From the NCBI RefSeq assembly GCF_003369915.1, contig NC_046676.1, forward strand, positions 8,029,501-8,093,500: a DNA stretch of 64,000 nt. Reading direction: 5' to 3'. The stretch's first letter is position 1. The number at the start of each line of letters is the position of its first letter. The notes beneath the pieces are model-generated. The model was not told the origin of the DNA, searched no databases, and saw only the letters and a list, made by a program, of their open reading frames with translations. Position numbers and translations under genes: made by a program. This document shows positions 1 to 12,300 of this stretch, piece after piece. Origin of the DNA: Drosophila miranda (Eukaryota > Arthropoda > Insecta > Diptera > Drosophilidae).

Positions 1-337
1 AATGGAGCAACATGTGAGCGACAAATGGGTGGCTGGGGCTGGTAGGGAGGCGCCTCTGTCACGCCATAGTTTATCGATTATATTTGTTGATTTAGGACCC
101 CCAAGTATTGTAGGGACAATCGGCTGGCTGTTCTTGTGGCCAATTCAGACGAATGGTGGCCTTTTGATGGGCTCTACTGATAGGCAGCGGTGAGGTCAGC
201 CGTGTTTGCTTGTGCGATTACTAGACCAAGAGCATTGCTGCCAGACGGAAGCAATCTGGGAGCCAACTTGGAATCAGAGACCGCAACTTGACTTGAAGTT
301 GATCTCTATCTCTTTCTCGCTCTATCTCTCCCCCTAG
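1..337 (+). other. Upstream intron of the RGK gene
   Basis: No coding signal is visible. A long pyrimidine tract (about 300-334) ends in CCCCTAG at 331-337, a good 3' splice site. The first recognisable coding exon of the RGK gene therefore starts at 338, and this stretch is the tail of an intron whose 5' UTR exon lies left of the window. Confidence 0.6.
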
Positions 338-339
338 CC

Positions 340-3300
340 ATGACGGCGGCCGTAACGAATGCAGCACAGGACAGAGGAACCAACAGCAATTCTAACGCCA
401 TTAAATCCAGGCCGCCCGCCTGCTACATGAGCACCCGATCGGCTGCCATGATGGCCCTGACTCTGGGCCAGACATCGGTGGGCAGCTCCAACGTGAAATC
501 CTCGTCCGCCCAACAAACTTCCACTCCCGTTCTGCCCCAGGCCGTGTCCAGTCCGAGCTCATCGCCGCGTCCCACCAACAGGAACGTCCCGAATGTGGCT
601 TCACCCACCAGCAGCGCGTCCAGGTCGAAGCCATCCACCCCAACGGCAACGCGGGCAGCAGTGGCCGCAGCTCTGAACGGCGGTGGAATCTTCTCCGGCG
701 GCAGCAACTCCAGCGGGTCGGACAACGATGGCTTCAGTACTTCCGGCTCGTCGACGGCCACGGCTCTGCGGCGGCTATACTTTAAGAGCGGTCGCAGCAT
801 CAAGAACAAGATAAATGCCTCGACATCCTCGTCGTCAGCGACGCCACTGAACGGTCTGCCCCTGAATCCCGTGTCCAGTGCCTACCACAATTCCGTGAGT
901 GGATGCGGTCCGGCGATGCATAGCGTGGGCGTGGGAGGTGGAGGTGGAGTGCCCAAGGTGAGTGCGGAAAATCCCTTTGAGGGCCTCATGTGACGTGGGT
1001 CTCCTTGCATGCCTTGCAGCTGGTGGTGATGGGCACATCGTCGGCCTCTATTCCGGACACCAACATCAATACGTCCACGGACTCGGCCAGCACTCTCATC
1101 ACGAACGTAACCCACACGGACACCTCGGAGACGTGCGATTCCCTGGACTTGGGTATGTATTGATTGGTTGATGGATGTCCTGGCCACAGCCACAGCCACA
1201 GCCAGAGCTCGTTTAATTAATCAACTAATCAATCTGCTCCCCGTCTCCAACTCAACCCTGTTTTTGCATCTTTTGTTGTACGCTCTCCTTCGACTAGGCG
1301 ACAACTCTGGTCCCAGCGAGCCGCTATTCAGTTCACTGGAGGAGCCCCTGCTCACCGCCATTCAAATCGATTCCGAGCACGAGACGGGCGGCTGTGGTTC
1401 TGCTAATGGACGCAGAGGCGTCGGCACTGAGCTGGAACTAACGAGCTGCTCGCGCTATCCGCCGAGGCCCGACATGAATCTGCAGGACAGCACAGAGGTG
1501 AGGACAGGGATTCATTAGAGAGCAGACTGATTTGATGGTCGTGTGCCATTTTTCATGGATTATTTGAAGAGTACTCCCGTTCCCGTACTTTGTTTAAACG
1601 GGCTTTCTTTAATTGCGATTTTGAAGAACAGAATATTTTCCAATTATTGCGATTTACAGCACTCTTTTTCCAAACATTTGGCAGCACTGAATCAGCTTAA
1701 CAAATGTCTCTGTTTTGGCACTTTCCTTTTGTTTCCAGAGCCAAGAATCCTGTTTATCCATCCTGACTGGCGACCAATCGTCCACCACTCCACTGCTTTC
1801 GTCACAGCGGCGCCAAGCGGCGGGTGGCCACTCACCCGGCAGCCGGAGGGAGGAGCGACAGCCCAGCACTGCGCCTCCGCCGACACGGGCCCGGGACCAC
1901 TTCACCTTCGATCCCCCGCTGTCGCCCAAGTCGGCGCGCAGCAGCGAGAAGGCCCGCAGTCACTTCCCATTCAAGGACGAGCCACGGGCACAGGCGCAGG
2001 CACAAGCACAAGCACAGCAGACGCGGCGCGGCTACAACTCGCACAGCGCGGGATCCACCAACGGAGCAGCGGGAAAAGGAGTTGGAGCCGGAACGGAGGG
2101 AGGAATTGGACCCGGAGGTGGTGGGGGTCGCACTGTGGCGGCTAGCGAGGGCGATGAGGAGGATGACGAGCGGAGCGGGGCAAGCGCCGCCAATCGCAAC
2201 AAGAAGCTTCGGCCCAGGGAGCGCGACCCAAATGCTAACGACAGCTCTCGAACATACATATCCCCCGGAGTTTCGCCATCGAACAGCCGGCGGAGCAGCC
2301 CCAAGCGGGAGAAGAAACGTACCACACCCTCCGCCTCCACGGGCGCCATCGCCAAGGTCAGCTCGGCGCCGCCCACGACGAAGGATGGGCACTTTTTCAG
2401 CGCATCCGGCAAGCAACAGCACCAGAACCAGCGGCAGACCCCGCAGCAGCTGTCGCCCTCGTCCTCGATGAGTGCCCAGCAGAGGAAGTACTCCTCGAGC
2501 TCCTCCAGCGGGAGCAGCGAGCGCTGTCTGCGCGAGCTGGCGGCGGCGCCTGGCACCATGTTTCCCTTCGACCGGGAGGCCCTGGACCACGAGAGAATCC
2601 AGAGGGAGTGCTTTGCCCGCAGCTCGTCGACGGCCAGCGCCAGCAGCGACTCGGACGAGGCGGAGAACCGTTCGGTGTACGAGCGGAAGCTGGGGGCAGA
2701 CATTTTCCAGCAGTACTCGCGGCTCACCCAACAAGAGCAGCTGCAGCAGCAGCAACAGCAACGGGAGTGGGAGAGGGACCGACCACCGTCCCGGAAGAAC
2801 TCGAAGCGTATCCGGCCGGACTCGGTGATCCACACGACCATCCGGGAGAACCAGCAGTATGTGCCGCAGTCGGACGCCTTCTACCCCCAGGCCAAATCCT
2901 CCTCCTCGCCCAGCGACCACTCCTACGCGGAGCTGAACAAGTTCGACGACATAGCCAACAAGTTTGAGCAGATCCCGCCCAAGCACGGCTCCAGCTCCAC
3001 CCTCAACCTGCACATGCCCAGTCCGGGCAGCGATTCCGGCCAGCAGGCCCTCAGTCCAACGACGGACGCCACCCGAAAGCGCTCCTTAAAGAGCAAGTCG
3101 AAGAACAGACCCAAGGAGGATTACGGTTTCCAGTTGGAGGAGCGTGGCGCCGGACCCATCAATGTGACCGCCAATCCCATGGAGGCGGCTGCTATCTGCA
3201 AGCAGCCACGCGCCACCATCGTTGTCCAACAAGTACGTACATTATCCCCGTATAGTCCCTTATACCCGTACCCGTAATTCCCGTATGAGTAAATATATGA

Positions 3301-6300
3301 GTGGAAAGCGGAAAACTCTCTTTTGTTCTCCAGCTCCGTTCGGTCTTCGGTCGCCGCTCGCCGCTCGCTGTTTATCGGTACGGTCTGTTTTTGTTTGCTC
3401 TCACTCTCTCCCAATTTCCCTGGTCGCTCTATCTTTCTCTCTCTCTCAGTGTATCTTTGTATCTACGTATCTGTTCTCTCTGGCCGATGTTGGCAGCTCA
3501 TAAAAACGACGCGCAGGCGGCGATCGATTCAGTAAAGCAAAGCAACGGTAAAGCAACGCATCGTCTGGCATCGTAACGGAAGAAGCATTTAATCGCTGCG
3601 TAGAATCGATTACATATCGTGTTTTTTATCGGTTTTTTTGTTATTCAGTGAAGCATCTATCAAATCTCCTGCTCATAAGCTATCTTGTCGCAATCTGTTC
3701 GCTATGTAAACGCTGTGCCTTCAAAGAGACAATATCAGAACGCAGATACTTTATCCACTTACACAAGCATTCGACCAACTGTGGTGACACCATAAAGCCG
3801 GTTCCCGTTCTACATAGAATCCCAACAAAGTGTTCCCGTGAATCATGGCGCCCTTCTACAAGCGCATCTGCCGCAGCCTGTCCAAACGGTGCAAGGAGGT
3901 AACTACATACTAGTAAACCATATAGACAGTCGTAAATCCCCGACACGTCGGGGCCACCAGGTTGATTGATTTTGCTAATGAGTTAACAACGACCAACGAG
4001 GAGGTCTATGGTGCATCACTGCCCAGATAAGATAGTAGCTTTTGGTGCCCTGATCCTGGCAAACAACAGCCCCGATATGCGCAGATTTATCGACAGCCTA
4101 CCCCACGCGGCTCTGACGTCAATTTGACAATCAATTTGTGCGCTGCTCTCTGCTTGGGCCTCTGATACGAGTAGTAGAGTTTGTCATTGGCTCCACACGG
4201 CCCACACGAAATTGATTAACCTAGAGATTTATGCCCGGTACATGTTGCACAGGAGGGGGGAGCCTTCCGCCTTCTGCCTTCCACCCACCGTCCCACAATT
4301 ATTATTTCATAATTTCCACTCCGAGTGAAATTCATTCAGTCCGAGCTCCTGGCCCACAATCGGTTCGTCATAAATAATTTAAATGTTGCAAGTGACAGGC
4401 AAAATATTTGCATGGGTACTACGCGTATATTCACTGTATTATATTGTCCATCTCGTGCGCGCCGCCAGATGACAGCTGTCAAAATAAACTACGGCAACTA
4501 CGGAACGCGGGAGGCACATTTGCCCAGTTCTCTATAGAGTCCGATATCGGCTGGGCACACAGGTTGTTTTCGCTTTATTTATTTACTTGTTTAAATCAGA
4601 TAATAAAAACATAAAAGCAAAGGCCGCCAGCTGGAAAGGCCGAAGGGGGGGGCCGGAGAACTTGTCATAGACATAGACCCAGACACAGATGCTCCTACGA
4701 GATGCTGTGCATAAATGTAGATATAGGTTTAACGATTTCATTGTAATCCTCAGTGAGTTAGCATATTGTTCCGAGAACTTTTGTCCATGTTTTTGTTGTG
4801 CTATGTGCAGTACGAGTGTATCGCAAATGATGCATAAAGAGGGAATCATCATCTGGGCCATGTATCTACAGGATATATGTAGCCACTGAAAGATTATAGA
4901 TGTTCGGCTCGAAAGCATTTCCTGGTGCACAAACAGACAACAACAACATCATATACATCATATACATCATATACATCATATACATATATATATATATTAC
5001 GTATATAAAACAGAGGAAAGGAAATTATTGCGAGAAGAACAAATGAGTATTCCTCCAAAGCGAGGCAGACGAAGGCACGTCCGGAGCAGATACTATTCCA
5101 TTGAACTGTGGAGGCGCTTTCCTCTATTAATAACCCCCCTCCCCAGCCTTCAATTAGGTGTAAACTGTAATTGTTTCTCACTCGGATCGATAGCCCCAGA
5201 GAACTTATATATGTATGTATATATCTACATAAATTGCTGGGGTCCCATTCGATTTTTATGCCATCTATCTTGTGTGCCCCGTGCCCCGTGCCCCGCTACC
5301 CGCAACGAATCTGTTGTAGTCTTTGGCGAATTATTAGCAGGCACGCACCTCCATAGAGTGCAGCCTTGTTCCATGGGTGAACCGCCTCCTACGTTGGAAA
5401 TGCCACCTTCAGCGTAAACATCGGGCGGCAGGCGAAAACATGCTTTCAGTTCAGTTTTCCCATTGTCGGATTTGTTGTTTCCTATTGATTTTACATTGAG
5501 TGGTCAGAGGCTTCCTTTGAGTGCAGCAGGCAGATGTGGAAATGGAAATAGAAGTGCCAGTGCGCCAGTGGTAGTGCATTTGTGTGGGCCTTGGCTGCCA
5601 CACGACTGTTGCAAAACAAAACATGTTTGCCTTGTTCTGTGTCCTTGCTGCGGACTAAGTTTCCACCTGCCACCTCCACAAATTTCAATCAGAAACGCAA
5701 ACGGAAATCCAAAGCATTTTCCATAGATGTTCGACCATTAATTGCCCATAATTTGTATCATCGATTTTCCTGCGATTTCCCTTTGATATTGGCTGCCTCA
5801 ACCTTCAAAGGTCAATACTTTTAGCATTTTTTGCCACTTTCACTTAGCGCCGGGGCCATTCACTCCTGCGAGCATTAGTTGGGGCAGAGAGCCGCATCAT
5901 TGTTAAATGATAAATGGCCAAAACGGTTATTGACTCTGCCCAGCCGCAGACGGCCCTGCCAGGGCCACCCCATCGGCTAATTATAGCGCAGAAATATGCC
6001 AAAAAAAATATTAGAAAGTTCAGCAACTTAGACCAAGTGGTGGGCTGTGGCCAAGGAGTCGATTAGGCTCACCTCCACCTTAGCGCAGGGGTACTTTGAA
6101 CTCGCTAATTGCCCCCCGTTGAATGCTGCGTATACTTGATAATGATTTGATTCCCCTGGTGGGTCAGCGCCAGCCCCCGGGGGGGATGGGGTTAATCGTC
6201 TGCTTTTGAGGGCAGTGGGTCTCTGTCTCTGGGCGGCTTCATTGCAGCCATTATCATTATCATTATACCGGAGGCCAATTGGCTTGTAAGTGTCATTTAT

Positions 6301-9300
6301 TGGCTGATTTATGGACCTGCCCCGGCACCGGCACCAGCACCGTCACCTGCCTCTCTGCCACAGCTTCTTTAACGGTGGATTCGGATTCATTGACCCCATT
6401 CGAGAGGGCGAAGGCTGCTGCATTTGCTGCAGTTGCGTTTCTCTTCAGTTGCAGCCATAAATAAACCTTTGCTATAAATAAACACCAAAGCATATACGAG
6501 TACGAGTATATATATAGAGAGGGGGAAAATGCAGCTATACGCGTATCTTTAAAAATATATTCTAGCTGTAAATTGCATTGCATTGCATTGCGGTTCTTGT
6601 TTTTTTTTGTTCTGTTCTTGTTATTGTCCATCTGCCGGGCATGCCAAAAATAATCATCCCCACACACGGAAAGCGTTCCAAGATATGCGAATAGTTTTCT
6701 CCAGGAAGGTTATTTACCTGAGGCACGCCAGAGATGTTGCATCTTGCATGCAGCTCCGGCCATGCGGCAGCCACGTGAACGATTTGTGGGGGGAATATTT
6801 TAACGTGAAAAACCTCTGGGGGCAATATTTCACTTTGATTCAGGGAAGAGTCCATCAATCCACTGTATACAACAATGTTTGCGTTTAATGGGGGAATTCT
6901 TCTGTTTGGGATTATGGAAGTTTAACCGATGCGAGTCGGCCACACGAACTTTTTACAAATCGCTGGGCCGGCCCCCAACAGCCTTTTTTCGGAGCAGTTT
7001 TTTTTTTATTATTTTTAATATTCGTGCGGCATGAAAATAGCCAGAAAACCTGCCCCCACACTCGTTCCTTTAGCCGGATTTCACAGGCGATTGAACACAG
7101 AACGACGTAAAATGGACGAAAAAAAAAAAAACATAACCTGAGAAGTGATTTGCATGCATGGCGCTCTTGGGCTGGGGCTGGGGCTGTGTGCGAGATTATT
7201 TTTAATACATATTTAGCAAACTAAATGTATTTTTAAACGATGCAAACAATGGCCACAGTGCCACCCGGGGGGGCGTGATCGATCGGGTGTGAAATGAGTG
7301 CTGGCAGCAGCTCCGCACCGTTCCGCACCGTTCCGCACCGTTCCGCACCGTCCTGCTCCTACAAAATCTATTCTAATTTATGCAAACGATTCGCATAGCT
7401 AAGGCTGGAGGCTAAGGCTGCTGCCGGTGCATCTGGCTGGAAGGCTATTCCATTCGATTTGATTTGATTTGATTTGCAATGTGCAATTTGCATTCCGCAT
7501 AAACAGAGATAAACACTCGAGAACCAATTGCATTCCGATCTGGCTACTCCACGAATTGTTAAAATGTTTAAATGTAAGCCATTCCTGCCATTCCTGCCAC
7601 TCTGCACGTAGGCCAGGCCTTTGACAATCAAAATCCGTTCCTCCAGAAATACACAGAACCAGAATACTCGTTCACTTTCGTGGGATTCTTTCACTGAATT
7701 GCTCCGCTTAACATTTTATTTGTCTGCTTTTTGGGCAAATGCTGAACATTTTACTAACACCTCGCCTCGGTTTGCTTTTTAATGGCCAATTCGAAAGCGT
7801 TCACACTGCGTAGTTTTCTTACGACGAGGGGAGGGGAGCTGGTCGGATAATCCCGCTCCTGAAAAAGCTAAAGAAAAGGGAATCCTACTGACTAGTGGAT
7901 ACCCCCCATTCAAGGGCCACACTGTGAAATCTCTTAGGTGATTATTTGGTTACTTTTTCAGAGCTCCTTCAATGTAGTGCACTCCCAGAAAATCTCAAAT
8001 TAGTTATGAACGAGAACTGTGTACAGCCAAGAGCTACCCTAGAACTTGTGCCCTTTATTTGTACTGTACCTGCTTCTTCGTGGCTTGATTGCTGTTTCTG
8101 TTTGTGGCAACTCTTTTCAACTTTTTTTCTTCCACCCGTTGCAATCTGCTGCTAACACCCAGAAATATCAAGAAGAAAAAAAAGAACAGAAACGATACGA
8201 ACGCACTCGGCGATGCATGAAAAACTATTTTCGGTGCTTGTGTAATGGGGAAAATGGGAAATGGCAGCCGCAAGAAAGAGCTCAAAGAAAAAGAGCAACG
8301 TCATCATCAGCAGCAGCAGCATGACCGAAACAATATTACTCATACGACGCGTGTAACGAGGGGTGTCGCGAGGGGAAATCGAATACACGGGTAAGGCAAC
8401 GGGAACGAAGCCCACTCTTGGCTGATGTCGTCATCAGTGAAAGTGTCGCCCCCCTCTTAGCATCGCCAAATAGCTCCCTCGGGCAGATTTAGTCGAAAAG
8501 TTTCTCTTGAGGCCACTTAAAATATTTATTTCGTTTTGGGTTCTCCCGAATGCTGGGGGCACAATCGAAAGGTGTAGGCAAGCGGAATCATTACGACCAC
8601 ACACACACACACACATATATATATATACATATATATATTTATACTGGCATTATTAATTAGCGGTTGTGGGAAATGCAGGCAAAGTTTTCCCTTTTCCCAG
8701 TCTCCCTTTGTGTCAGGCCTGCCAATAAAATATACAAATTAATTTCGGCATTAGCCGAATAAATATACATATGTATGTATGTGTATATACGGGCATGTCT
8801 GTGGGCGGCTAGGTAGCATTTTCCTCCCAGTTTCGGTGTAATTTATGGTCAAAGTTTTTCTGCCCGCTCGAATTTCTTGATAATTTAACCTTGCCGAAAT
8901 TTATTCGTTTGCGCCCATAAATGATTACCCTCCGTCAGACAGCCATATTTAAAGCGGCACTTGGAGGCAGATTTTGCAACAAACTGGAACATTCATTGGG
9001 ACACGGGACACGGACGGGTCTGGCGGAGAAACATTAGCAGCAGTTCATTAGGAGTGCTATATTGGCCCTCATTAGACCTCGAGCGGTGAGACCTTGCCCA
9101 GCGGTTTATTGGGTCGTTGAGGTGGGGGAAGTTGGCGGCAGTTTGCCTCGACACGGATGGCGAAAATATTTGAATTTGCAACTGCAGACACGCAATGCAG
9201 GTCCTATCCAGGGCCCATTCAAGGTGTGGATAAAGAAAAACTTTGAAATCAGAAAACAAGCAAGCCCTTGAGTGGCGCTAGAGGGAGTCCTTGGTCCGTC

Positions 9301-12300
9301 CGAGTGTTGCAAGTAGCGGAAATTCATAAGCTTATAAGAGACTACTCAATAGAATCACTCGGCCATAAGCACTTGAGCGAATGCTACTCGTGCTCAATTG
9401 GTGCAATCCGCTTAACAATATCTTCGCCACTTTCCCTCTCCCCCGCAGCCATCTCTGAGCCTGGACAGCACCGTGGAGACGCTGCTGATCAAGAACGAAG
9501 GCGATTTCATCAGCGTGGAGCAGGGCAAGGAGCTGAATGCCCGCAAACGCAACTCCCAGCAACTGGCCCATGCCCCCACCCACAGTCATCATCATCACAG
9601 CCATCACCAGCAGCAGGAGCAGCAGCATCAGCAGCATCAACAGCATCAACAGCAGAAGCAGCAGCAGCACCACCATCATCCGCAGCAGCACAAGCGGGAC
9701 GAGAACATGAGGCAGCTGCTGGATGTGACCAATACGCTCACCATTGAGGAGCTGCGCGACTTTGAAATGCGGTAAGCCCATAAGGAGACCTCCAATTTCC
9801 CAACAGATTACGTTTTATGGTCCGGCTCGAGATTTAATTTTCGATTGCCGTCGATTTTCAAGGGCTCTCTCGTTAAACGCTCGGACCAAAGCAATCAAAA
9901 ATCCGTACGAGCACCGCCAACAAAGAGAACTCTTTGGCTTTTATGGCCTTCACCTGGCAGCCATTTTGCAACATACACAATGAAGATCCCGTAACAAATC
10001 GAATAACGCATTCGACCTGTTGCCAGTTGCCAGTTGACGCACGCTGCATTCGCATTCAGCTTTCACATGTGCATTCCTACATTCCAATTCTGATGAATTT
10101 TATTTGCGAATTTAGAATTTCCATTCCCTCTCAAATGTCTCTGAGTAAACAAACAAATACATTTCTGACGCCAACGCGTGGCCACAGCTCCGCTCCTGCA
10201 GTTGATTGTCATGTCGCGAAATATTCGAATATTTATATCCCCCCTGGAAACGCTGGCGGTGACTGAACATATTTCCATTCTCGACAGCGGGCGTCGCCTT
10301 GTGGCTGTCGTGTGGTCAGCCCCAAAACCATACAAAGAGCCTTGCCAAGAACACTCCAGGTATATCCTTTCCGCAAGGACACGTCAGTTGCAGTGCAACC
10401 ATTGGGTGTTGAGGGGATGAAAATATCTATTTTGATAGCAGCAGGGGACATTTGCATTGTCTTGACGATGACAGTTCTAATGCAATTAAAAGCAGGAGCT
10501 TCGACTAAAGTTTACAATCGCTTTTCCTTTATTTTATTATGATGTCCTTTTTCTCCGACTTTAGCTACGGCTCGCCCCATCACAGCCGCTCCCAGTCGGT
10601 GAAGATGCCAGGTAGTCGTGCCTCCGGCAGGCCCAATCAGCTATGTCTCCCCCAACAGAGATCCAGGTAAGATTCGGCGAGCCAGAGAGCCAGTCTGCAA
10701 ATGGAGCTATTAACCATTCCCCCGCCCCATGCAGAGTGGCTTCCATGCCCAACACTGGTGTCGAGGAGGAGTACTACCGCCTGCGCCACTTCTCCATCAC
10801 GGGCAAGGGTGTGGTGAACCGCGGCGACTCGCTCAAAAGCCGCCGCAGCCGCTCCAACAACAGTGTGGCAAGCTCGAATTCCAGCACAGAGCACTTGACC
10901 GCCCAGCAGCAGCAGCTACAGCTACAGCTGCAGCAGCAGCAACAGCAACAGATACAGCAGCTGCCTGCCCCCACCTCCAGCTCTGCCAGAACATCGCTGG
11001 CATCCAGCCGGGAGAGCAGCACCTCCAATCCGGGCAACGGGCCATACAGGTGAGTTTCACTTGCCCGAAAGGGCATGGCATTCACTTTCGGGCGAAGGCT
11101 AAAGCATTCCGTTTCTGGTTGCAGGGTACTAATGCTGGGGGGTCCGGCCGTGGGCAAGAGTTCGCTGGTCTCGCAGTTCATGACGTCGGAGTATCTGCAC
11201 GCCTACGACACGAGCATCGGTGAGTGCCACCAGGTGGAAAATTGCCGTCCAGATCATAGCCCTGCCCACACCACATAGCCCCGTCATCACGCTGTGCCTG
11301 TCCATTTATCAGTCTGTCTGTCTGTCTGTATCCCGTCTTCTCCCGTAATCCCAGACTTCAGTTCATTCTGTAACTCATTCGCTGTCATGGCGCCTGCTCC
11401 TGTTCTACTGCTGTTCTTCTTGTGGTTGTCCCCATCCTGGATGTTGTCAATGTTGTGTTTGTTGCTTTTTCAGTTTCATTATCTGTTGATTTGGCTTCTG
11501 TGTTGTCTCGTAGCTATTTCGGGTTCTTCGTTTGGATATTTTCCCCCGTGTTTTCATCTATTCGTTTCCGTTCCGTTCTGTTTGGTTTCGTTGGGCTTTC
11601 TGGTCTTTTATGAGCGCGCAGGGTCAACAGATATTGGCAAAGAGCTGCAATGAAAATAAATTCTCTTCATTTTGGAAAATTTTGCAAATCAAAAAGTGGG
11701 TGGAAATGTGTTCCATTCTCTAACAGAGAGTGTGGGAAAATTCCAATAAACATTTCCATTGGCAACCAAAAAAAATAAAAAATTTAACAATAAAGACAGA
11801 ATCAATAAAAGCATATAACGACTGACAAACGAATGGAAAATTTAATAATTTCAAATCTGCATTTGCCTTTGCCCCCTCCACGCCCCACCCCTCCTGCCTT
11901 GTCGTTTGTCGTTTCCTAGAGAAAAAGAGAAAAAAGAATACAACAAATTGAAATGGAAACTCCTTTTGTTTTGGTTCGTTTTATTGCCTATTTCCTCGGT
12001 ATAGAAACCGAATGCTTGATAGAAACACCGAAACCCAACACTGAATTGTTTTCATATGCAATATGCAATGTATGTACGTATGGTTATAAAGAAATGATCA
12101 TTTCTGCTCTGTTTCTCTTCATTCCGAATCAATTTATGTATGTATCATTCAAAATCGATTCTCTCTATCAAAACTCGAACAACAACAACAACTATAACAA
12201 CAACAACAACAACTCTGTACATACAACAACTAAATCGAAATCGAAATCGTGCTCGAAATAAGATCTAGGCAACTGTGATATACGCATTCATATTGATAAA

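Larger units (their letters stand above)
3899..9448 (+). other. Large RGK intron (5.5 kb)
   Basis: No exon with a protein resemblance was found on either strand; the ORFs here are short and AT-biased. The stretch holds several microsatellites (listed separately), poly-A/T runs and many conserved-looking AT-rich blocks typical of fly regulatory introns. It ends with a pyrimidine-rich acceptor (CCCCCGCAG) at 9448. Enhancers are plausible, but none can be named from sequence alone. Confidence 0.5.

Noticed and set aside
1832..3013. 393-codon antisense ORF opposite RGK exon 4
   Set aside because: It is a shadow of a GC-rich, repeat-rich coding exon. Its translation is low complexity (Leu/Arg/Gly) and the plus strand has consistent splice sites and an RGK product.
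4948..5000. Regularly spaced CATATACAT units, CRISPR-like at a glance
   Set aside because: There are no unique spacers. This is a microsatellite in a eukaryotic intron.
9332..9781. Antisense ORF with long Leu/Met runs, resembling a membrane protein
   Set aside because: The hydrophobic runs are the reverse complement of CAG/CAT repeats that encode Gln/His in the RGK exon.
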